The notes below the pieces were generated by a model. That model did no database searches. It was not told the DNA's origin and saw nothing but the letters and a program-made list of their open reading frames with translations. Position numbers and translations under genes: made by a program. Shown here piece after piece: positions 1 to 4,764 of a stretch of DNA of 8,628 nt (position 1 is its first letter; every line of letters starts with the position of its first letter). Location of the stretch: the NCBI GenBank assembly GCA_030598065.1, contig JAUVQR010000044.1, forward strand, positions 1 to 8,628. The letters are read 5' to 3'. Source of the DNA: Planctomycetota bacterium (GTDB taxonomy: Bacteria > Planctomycetota > Brocadiia > Brocadiales > Bathyanammoxibiaceae).

Positions 1-292
1 GATAGGCCAGAAACATCGCGCTTATGATGCAGAGTTTAAGATAGGCAAAGAAACCCTCCTGATAGCTCAGCACCTTCAGCGTGGCGGGAAGCCCCAGATC
101 CTGCATGGTGAGGCTGTGCGGCCGGCTTGCAATCAAGAGGATGTCGGTCTTAAAGACCCAGCAGACGGCGAAGCAGGCCAGTATGGCCACCATACAGAGC
201 ATGACACGCGTGCGCAGTTCCTCCAGATGCTCACCTACGGTGAAGCTCTGCTCCTCCTTTTCAATCCGCGTCTCAATCTCATTTATGGGCAT
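1..292 (-). CDS. tatC: Sec-independent protein translocase TatC, N-terminal part (cut by window edge)
   Basis: TatC is the polytopic core of the twin-arginine translocase, which recognises the RR signal of folded proteins and exports them across the cytoplasmic membrane. Reading the minus strand from the ATG at 292 gives 97 residues. They include the family hallmark EHLEELRTR (residues 21-29), a first membrane helix at about 30-48, a periplasmic loop, and YQEGFFAYLKL (77-87), which matches the conserved loop entering the second helix. The frame is still open at base 1, so roughly the last 60% of a normal ~250-residue TatC is missing. An AAGGA-type ribosome site lies about 10 bases before the start. 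The gene is divergent from ribH. Its product could export the Tat-signal DUF362 protein encoded 3.3 kb away, but nothing here shows a regulatory link. Confidence 0.93.
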   Translation of the reverse strand, partial: MPINEIETRIEKEEQSFTVGEHLEELRTRVMLCMVAILACFAVCWVFKTDILLIASRPHSLTMQDLGLPATLKVLSYQEGFFAYLKLCIISAMFLAY

Positions 293-334
293 TTGGGAAA
301 AATCCTTCGTCCGAAAAGGTAATGTCTCGCTATG

Positions 335-340
335 ATAATA
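335..340 (-). promoter_or_regulatory. Possible -10 box for tatC
   Basis: On the minus strand TATTAT lies 43 bases before the tatC start and matches TATAAT at five of six positions. No good -35 box sits 16-18 bases upstream of it, so this is only a weak candidate. Confidence 0.2.
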
Positions 341-415
341 CAGTCGGGGATTGATTACAAGTGCTTGAATTGCCTTGAAATAGGGACATGTTTGTGATAC
401 CTTCCTCTATGGTTC

Positions 416-464
416 ATCAAAGGGTTTTTTTCGGTAATCTTTGATTAATCAGAGGATTCTTTGA
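416..464. promoter_or_regulatory. Cluster of CTTTGAT-like heptamers upstream of ribH, possible operator or leader hairpin
   Basis: In the tatC-ribH intergenic region the heptamer CTTTGAT occurs at 439-445. Its inverse ATCAAAG is at 416-422, the near-inverse ATCAGAG at 448-454, and a further CTTTGA at 459-464, exactly 20 bases after the first copy. Bases 439-454 form a 16-base near-perfect palindrome centred on TTAA with one mismatched pair; its core TGATTAATCA is perfect. Bases 416-422 can also pair with 439-445 around a 16-base loop. This could be a binding site for a dimeric repressor or alternative hairpins in the ribH leader. I see no convincing -35/-10 pair for ribH, and no FMN riboswitch. 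The motif is AT-rich and short, so chance is possible. Confidence 0.3.
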
Positions 465-491
465 CGTATGTAATGTGGAAGGAGCAGGCAC

Positions 492-974
492 ATGGGCGAG
501 ATATATCAAGGTGGCCTTATCGGCACCGGGAAGACCTTTTGTCTGGTTGTCAGCAGGTTTAACGAGTTTATTACGCGCAAGCTCCTTGAAGGCGCGCAGG
601 ACAGCCTGCTAAGGCACGGCGTAAAGGAGAAGGACATAGACGTATGCTGGGTCCCGGGCGCATTCGAGATACCGGCGACGGCCCTGACACTGGCAAGGAC
701 GAAGAAATATAACGCCATTGTCTGTCTGGGCGCCGTGCTCCGCGGCCAGACGCAACACTTCGAATACGTTGCCGGTGAGGTGTCGAAGGGCGTGGCTCAG
801 GTAGGTCTTGAGACGGGCGTCCCCACCACCTTCGGCGTTATCACCGCCGAGACCCTTGAGCAGGCCGTAGACCGCGCGGGCACACGCAGCGGCAACCGCG
901 GTGCCGAGGCGGCTAAGGACGCCATAGAGATGGCAAACCTGTTTGAATGCCTGAACTCGAGAAGAAAGAAGTAG
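492..974 (+). CDS. ribH: 6,7-dimethyl-8-ribityllumazine synthase
   Basis: RibH condenses 5-amino-6-ribitylamino-uracil with 3,4-dihydroxy-2-butanone 4-phosphate to give lumazine, the penultimate step of riboflavin synthesis in the cytoplasm. At 160 residues it has the usual length. Visible signatures are SRFNEFIT (21-28, with the substrate-stacking Phe23), PGAFEIP (55-61), GAVLRGQTQHFEYV (80-93, with His89 at the catalytic position), PTTFGVIT (111-118) and RAG...GNRG (128-137, with Arg128 the phosphate-contacting Arg of the family). The usual GNKG is GNRG here, a conservative change. A strong AAGGAG ribosome site at 479-484, seven bases before the ATG, fixes the start. The downstream nusB-PHP gene begins 11 bases after the stop, matching the common ribH-nusB pairing in bacteria, so the two are probably co-transcribed. 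Whether the enzyme forms a hollow icosahedron or a pentamer cannot be read from sequence. Confidence 0.97.
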   Translation: MGEIYQGGLIGTGKTFCLVVSRFNEFITRKLLEGAQDSLLRHGVKEKDIDVCWVPGAFEIPATALTLARTKKYNAIVCLGAVLRGQTQHFEYVAGEVSKGVAQVGLETGVPTTFGVITAETLEQAVDRAGTRSGNRGAEAAKDAIEMANLFECLNSRRKK

Positions 975-985
975 GTCATGCCGGT

Positions 986-2308
986 ATGAGAAATAGGACG
1001 CAGGCCAGGGAGCTGGCTATACAGGCCCTGTATCAGATAGACGTGCAGGGCCGGGATATCTTGGCGGATGCCGTCTCTTTTTGTCGCAGCAGGGCGGGTG
1101 ATGATGAAGTCGCGCAGTTTGCCGCTGAACTGGTGAACGGTTGCCAGGCCCGCATAACAGAGATAGACAAAGAGATTGCCTCGATCGTAGAGAACTGGGA
1201 GCTGCCCCGCATGGCGGTTGTAGACCGCTGCATCCTGCGCATGGCCGTCTACGAACTCCTCTTCAGGGATGATATTCCCCCCAAAGTGTCGGTTAACGAG
1301 GCGATAGACCTTGCAAAAAAATACAGCACCGAGAACTCCGGCGCGTTTGTAAACGGGATACTGGACAAAGTATACGCGGGTTATGACGGTGGCAGGTCTA
1401 AGGCGGGTGAGGCGGGCAAGGAAGAAAAGGCGGAAACGGAAGCATCTTCGGACGCGGTTGCGGACTACGGCGAAGCGGACCTTCACGTCCATACCATATG
1501 TTCCGACGGCACGTTTACGCCGGAGGAGATAGTGGTCGAGGCGGCCCGGCTTGGCATCAAGACTATAGCCATAACAGACCATGACACGGCAGACGCCGTG
1601 CGGCCCGCTCAGGCAGAGGGCGCAAAGAGGGGGGTCTACGTAATACCCGGCGTTGAGGTCTCCGGCTACGTGCCGCCCTTTGAGATACACATAGTCGGAC
1701 TGTTTATCGATATAGATAATAAGAACCTGATAGAGAAATTTAGGCAAATACACGAAGAACGCGTCTCAAGGCTGTCGGAAATCGTGGAGAGACTGAAAAC
1801 GGTCAACGTGAAGCTTGATGTGGCAGAGATACTTCGCCTGGCCGGAGACAGTCCGCCCGGACGCATGCACCTCGCAGAGGTGCTGATTAAACATGGATAT
1901 TGCAACAACTTCCCGGAGGCCTTCAACAGGTATATCGGTGACGATTGTCCCGCATACGTACCCAAGACCACCCTTACGCCCCGGCAGGCCATAGAACTCG
2001 TACATGACGCGGGAGGGGTGTCCGTCTACGCCCACCCGGGGGTTTCCGGAAGAGACGACATTATACACATGCTGGTGGAAAGCGGTCTGCAGGCAATCGA
2101 GGCGTATTATCCCTCCCATTCCCCCGAAGTGGTGGCGAGGTATCTTAAAGTAGCAAAGAAGTATGACCTGGCGGTGGCGGGAGGCTCCGACTTTCACGGG
2201 CGGAGGAAACCCGGCATTCCCCTGGGCAAGATAAAGGTCTCGAATGAAGCGGTCCACGCCCTCAGGCAGCGCTGTAAACAGATGAGCAACATGGTAACCG
2301 CGATATGA
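986..2308 (+). CDS. nusB: NusB antitermination factor fused to a PHP-domain phosphoesterase (RNase AM/YciV-like)
   Basis: This is one uninterrupted 440-residue frame with two domains. Residues 1-133 are NusB, which with NusE binds boxA RNA in antitermination of rRNA operons: RTQARELAIQALYQ (4-17), VVDRCILRMAVYEL (78-91), VSVNEAIDLAKKYS (101-114) and FVNGILDKV (121-129). Residues 134-163 are a charged Lys/Glu/Ala/Ser linker. Residues 164-440 are a PHP domain of the TrpH/YciV/RNase AM group. Its metal ligands are visible in DLHVHT (165-170), SDG (173-175), TDHD (197-200), GVE (222-224), IHIVG (234-238), RMH (293-295), YAHPG (348-352) and GGSDFHG (399-405), so it looks catalytically complete. 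Normal NusB is ~140 residues and normal YciV ~290, so both parts are full length. I chose the ATG at 986 rather than 947 because NusB homology begins there, AGGT lies nine bases before it, and the 947 start overlaps ribH. The RNase AM assignment is by family resemblance; the PHP domain could have another phosphoester substrate. Confidence 0.93.
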   Translation: MRNRTQARELAIQALYQIDVQGRDILADAVSFCRSRAGDDEVAQFAAELVNGCQARITEIDKEIASIVENWELPRMAVVDRCILRMAVYELLFRDDIPPKVSVNEAIDLAKKYSTENSGAFVNGILDKVYAGYDGGRSKAGEAGKEEKAETEASSDAVADYGEADLHVHTICSDGTFTPEEIVVEAARLGIKTIAITDHDTADAVRPAQAEGAKRGVYVIPGVEVSGYVPPFEIHIVGLFIDIDNKNLIEKFRQIHEERVSRLSEIVERLKTVNVKLDVAEILRLAGDSPPGRMHLAEVLIKHGYCNNFPEAFNRYIGDDCPAYVPKTTLTPRQAIELVHDAGGVSVYAHPGVSGRDDIIHMLVESGLQAIEAYYPSHSPEVVARYLKVAKKYDLAVAGGSDFHGRRKPGIPLGKIKVSNEAVHALRQRCKQMSNMVTAI

Positions 2309-2329
2309 CGTCCAGGCGGGAGAGTTTTC

Positions 2330-3553
2330 ATGGTGTTTGATTATTTAAAAGAAATAAGCGGCCTGGGAGAGGTCAAGAAGGAGGCCCACGACGGAAAGGG
2401 TTCGGGTAAAGACCCCTCCGGCAGTGACCTCAGGGAAAACGCTGCTAAGGCCGGAGGTGCCGGAGACGCCGGCGATAAAAACTCGGATGAAATAGCCGGC
2501 GCGCCGGCGCAAAGAGAACCGGCGGAACCGGCAGAACAGGCAGAAATAGCCACCGGGACGTTGGAGCAGGGGCCGGCAAAGGGAAAGGGCACAAAGGACA
2601 AACACGATTCCGTAGCTTCCTACTGGCTTTCACTGGACACATGGGTTGACGTGGAAGGCCTCAAGAAGGGCCTCCGTAAGACCAGGACGCGGATGGAGAG
2701 CAACCTCCACGGTCTACTCTCCGGCGAAGGCGTTATAAACGAAGACGTGCTGGAGGAGTTGGAGGCGGCCCTTATAGAAGCCGATATGGGCGTTAAGTTC
2801 GTGACCAAACTGATAGACGAGTTGCGGGACGCCTGGGAATCAAGAGAGGTCACCGACGTCCCCGGGATAAAGGAGCTTCTCAAGACAAAGCTGAAGGAGC
2901 GCTTCAGGGAATGCAGGCAGGACCTGCACGTGGCGGCCACCCCGCCTACCGTCATTCTGGTGGCCGGGGTAAACGGCAGCGGCAAGACCACGTCAATCGC
3001 AAAGCTGGGCTACATGTTCTGCAGGGACGGCAAGAAGGTGCTGCTTGCGGCGGGCGACACCTTCAGGGCCGCCGCCACCGAACAGCTTGAGATCTGGGGC
3101 GGGCGCATCGGCGCGCAGGTGGTAAAACACGGTGAGGGCGCGGACCCTGCGGCGGTAGCCTTTGACGCCGTTGAGGCCGCCATCGCCAGGGGCGTGGACG
3201 TGGTTATCATAGACACCGCCGGAAGGCTCCACACAAAACAGAACCTTATGCAGGAACTCAGCAAGATAAAGAGGGTTGTCTCGAAGAGGATAGAGGGCGC
3301 GCCTCACGAGGTGTTGATGGTTGTGGACGCGACTACCGGGCAGAATGCCATATCCCAGGTGAAGCTCTTCAAGGAGGCGATTGATATTACGGGTCTGTTC
3401 CTTGCCAAACTGGACGGCACCGCCAAGGGTGGCATAGTCATCGGAATGCAGGATGAGGTGAAGATACCGGTCATGTTCCTTGGCCTCGGGGAGGGGGCGG
3501 AGGACATACAGCGGTTCGACCCGGACGGGTTTGTGGAAGCGCTGTTTGACTGA
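2330..3553 (+). CDS. ftsY: Signal recognition particle receptor FtsY
   Basis: FtsY is the SRP receptor GTPase. It docks ribosome-SRP complexes at the cytoplasmic membrane so that membrane proteins reach the SecYEG translocon. The 407 residues split into an acidic, Ala/Gly/Pro/Glu-rich low-complexity A region (about 15-95), a helical N domain (about 105-195) and the G domain. G-domain motifs are GVNGSGKTT (213-221, P-loop), GDTFRAAATEQL (242-253), DTAGR (295-299), DATTGQNA (333-340), AKLDGTAKGG (359-368) and GLGEGAEDIQRFDP (385-398). The G4 motif has Ala where TKLD is usual, but the specificity Asp362 is kept. GGGAGAG at 2318-2324 is a good ribosome site for the ATG at 2330. The gene follows nusB-PHP by 21 bases and is probably in the same transcript. 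There is no transmembrane anchor, so membrane binding would rely on lipid contact by the A/N region, as in other FtsY proteins. Confidence 0.97.
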   Translation: MVFDYLKEISGLGEVKKEAHDGKGSGKDPSGSDLRENAAKAGGAGDAGDKNSDEIAGAPAQREPAEPAEQAEIATGTLEQGPAKGKGTKDKHDSVASYWLSLDTWVDVEGLKKGLRKTRTRMESNLHGLLSGEGVINEDVLEELEAALIEADMGVKFVTKLIDELRDAWESREVTDVPGIKELLKTKLKERFRECRQDLHVAATPPTVILVAGVNGSGKTTSIAKLGYMFCRDGKKVLLAAGDTFRAAATEQLEIWGGRIGAQVVKHGEGADPAAVAFDAVEAAIARGVDVVIIDTAGRLHTKQNLMQELSKIKRVVSKRIEGAPHEVLMVVDATTGQNAISQVKLFKEAIDITGLFLAKLDGTAKGGIVIGMQDEVKIPVMFLGLGEGAEDIQRFDPDGFVEALFD

Positions 3554-3623
3554 GCTGAGGTGTGTCTTTCCTGTAAAGTCATAGAATGAAATTATCCCAC
3601 ACGAATGTCATTTTAGCCTGCGA

Positions 3624-4640
3624 ATGAATAAAGACATATCCAGAAGAACGTTTCTCAAGACGGCCATAGGGGCAGGGGCAGGTCTCTACGGCCTTTCCTA
3701 CCTCCGTGAATTCAATCTGCGTAACACGCGGAAGTCGCTCAAGAAGTTCAGGGAAAATAAGCTGAAGAGGGGCATGGTTGTCGCTCATAGCCCCGGGAAC
3801 CGGAACGACGTAGCTGCAGATGTAGACAAGAATGAGTCGGAAATCTTGCGGGACATGACCGCCATGGCCCTGGCCGCCCTGGGAGGCATGGAAAAACTTG
3901 TGTCCAGGGGTGACCGGGTGGTCATCAAGCCCAATATCTCCTGGAACCGCGCGCCGGAGTTCGCGGCGAACACAAACCCGCATCTGGTAGCGGCGCTGAC
4001 AAGGCTATGTCTTGACGCCGGCGCGTCAAAGGTCAGGGTGATGGACCACACCTGCTCCAACAACCCCAGGCCTTCATATAACATCAGTGGTATCGAGGCG
4101 GCCGCGAGGCGTGCCGGGGCCGAGGTGGCCTACGTTGACCGCTCCCGCTTCCGGGAGCTTCCCATACCCGGCGGAAAGGCGATAAAGTCGTGGGCGTTTA
4201 ACGACGCCTTCGTGTTGGAGGACGAGGTTGACGTCCTGATAAACGTCCCGATAGCCAAGCATCACAGCACGTCGCGTCTCACCATGGCCCTCAAGAACGT
4301 CTTTGGCATGGTCGGCTGGGACAGGGGAAGGCTCCACAGGGACATACACCCCAAGATAGCGGACCTCAACAGGGTGGTGAGGGTAGACCTGACGGTTCTG
4401 GACGCCTACAGGGTGCTGAGGCGTCATGGCCCGACCGGCGGCATGCTGGATGACGTGGACAACTCCGTTGACGGGGCAAGGAGGATAGTGATAAGCACGG
4501 ACCCGGTGGCCGTAGACTCGTACGGCGCGACGCTGTTCGGTCTGGAGCCGGGCGACATCGGCTTCATCAAAGAGGCCCACGACGCCGGCCTCGGTGAGAT
4601 GGACTATAGACTCAAGGGGTTTGAGGAGCTTACCGTATAG
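3624..4640 (+). CDS. DUF362 domain protein with Tat signal
   Basis: The 338-residue product opens with a twin-arginine signal, SRRTFLK at residues 6-12. A weakly hydrophobic Ala/Gly-rich stretch (13-27) and a basic segment (32-49) follow. No clear AxA cleavage site is visible, so the segment may stay as an anchor. From residue ~50 it matches DUF362: VVIKPNISW (99-107), a Cys at 144, INVPIAKHHSTSRLTMALK (206-224), NVFGMVGWDRG (225-235) and STDPVAVDSYGA (291-302). DUF362 function is not settled; members are often found with or fused to [4Fe-4S] ferredoxin domains. This one has no ferredoxin domain, but the next gene is a large polyferredoxin, so a shared redox role in or outside the membrane is a reasonable inference. 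No Shine-Dalgarno sequence precedes the ATG. The RR motif needs this start, and the next ATG downstream would remove the signal. It lies 70 bases after ftsY with no obvious promoter or terminator between them. Confidence 0.88.
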   Translation: MNKDISRRTFLKTAIGAGAGLYGLSYLREFNLRNTRKSLKKFRENKLKRGMVVAHSPGNRNDVAADVDKNESEILRDMTAMALAALGGMEKLVSRGDRVVIKPNISWNRAPEFAANTNPHLVAALTRLCLDAGASKVRVMDHTCSNNPRPSYNISGIEAAARRAGAEVAYVDRSRFRELPIPGGKAIKSWAFNDAFVLEDEVDVLINVPIAKHHSTSRLTMALKNVFGMVGWDRGRLHRDIHPKIADLNRVVRVDLTVLDAYRVLRRHGPTGGMLDDVDNSVDGARRIVISTDPVAVDSYGATLFGLEPGDIGFIKEAHDAGLGEMDYRLKGFEELTV

Positions 4641-4660
4641 TATAGTTTAAGATACAAACC

Positions 4661-4714
4661 TGTAGTTGCCCCATTTATGGGGCGTAATTAAGCTCGATAA
4701 ATCGAGCAGCTACA
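4661..4714. repeat. Palindromic element: two 7-bp hairpins inside a 7-bp outer stem (three-way junction)
   Basis: Bases 4668-4683 read GCCCCAT-TT-ATGGGGC and bases 4692-4707 read GCTCGAT-AA-ATCGAGC. Each is a perfect 7-bp inverted repeat with a 2-base centre. The outer arms 4661-4667 (TGTAGTT) and 4708-4714 (AGCTACA) also pair over seven positions, with one G-T wobble, and abut both hairpins with no spare base. The only unpaired spacer is the 8-base GTAATTAA at 4684-4691. The layout is that of a REP/BIME- or MITE-like intergenic element able to cruciform as DNA or fold as RNA. It sits between the DUF362 gene and the polyferredoxin gene. It is a single copy in this window, so calling it a dispersed repeat is inference. 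Confidence 0.75.
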
Positions 4715-4723
4715 AAAAATCTT

Positions 4724-4739
4724 GTGCGTCAAGACGCAC
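4724..4739. repeat. Third short palindrome of the same 7-2-7 design
   Basis: Bases 4724-4739 read GTGCGTC-AA-GACGCAC, a perfect 7-bp inverted repeat with an AA centre, ten bases after the end of the 4661-4714 element. The right flank CCTACGG resembles the TGTAG/CTACA ends of that element, but no matching left flank is present, so it may be half of a second copy. A run of eight T at 4751-4758 follows, separated from the stem by 11 bases, which is too far for an ordinary intrinsic terminator. Confidence 0.6.
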
Positions 4740-4764
4740 CCTACGGAACGTTTTTTTTCGAAAA

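Noticed and set aside
81..335. Plus-strand open frame of 84 codons
   Set aside because: It lies antisense to tatC, whose minus-strand translation carries clear family motifs. The plus-strand product has no recognisable features.
293..491. FMN riboswitch in front of ribH
   Set aside because: The conserved helices and loop sequences of the RFN element are not present, and the available leader shows only short AT-rich inverted repeats.
947..985. Upstream ATG for nusB-PHP at 947
   Set aside because: It overlaps the end of ribH by 28 bases and adds 13 residues unlike NusB. The ATG at 986 has a nearby ribosome site and begins where homology begins.
797..1753. Long minus-strand open frame (318 codons) across ribH and nusB-PHP
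   Set aside because: It is antisense to two strongly recognised genes, spans their boundary and its product matches no family I know. It is a shadow of a GC-rich coding region.
4661..4739. CRISPR array or tRNA suggested by closely spaced hairpins
   Set aside because: The three palindromes differ in arm sequence and have no regular spacers, so it is not CRISPR. The junction is too short and lacks a T-loop and acceptor end, so it is not a tRNA.
4724..4758. Intrinsic terminator made of the third palindrome plus T8
   Set aside because: Eleven bases separate the stem from the T run and the stem is short. The T run sits just before a start codon, within a TTTTTCGAAAAA palindrome.
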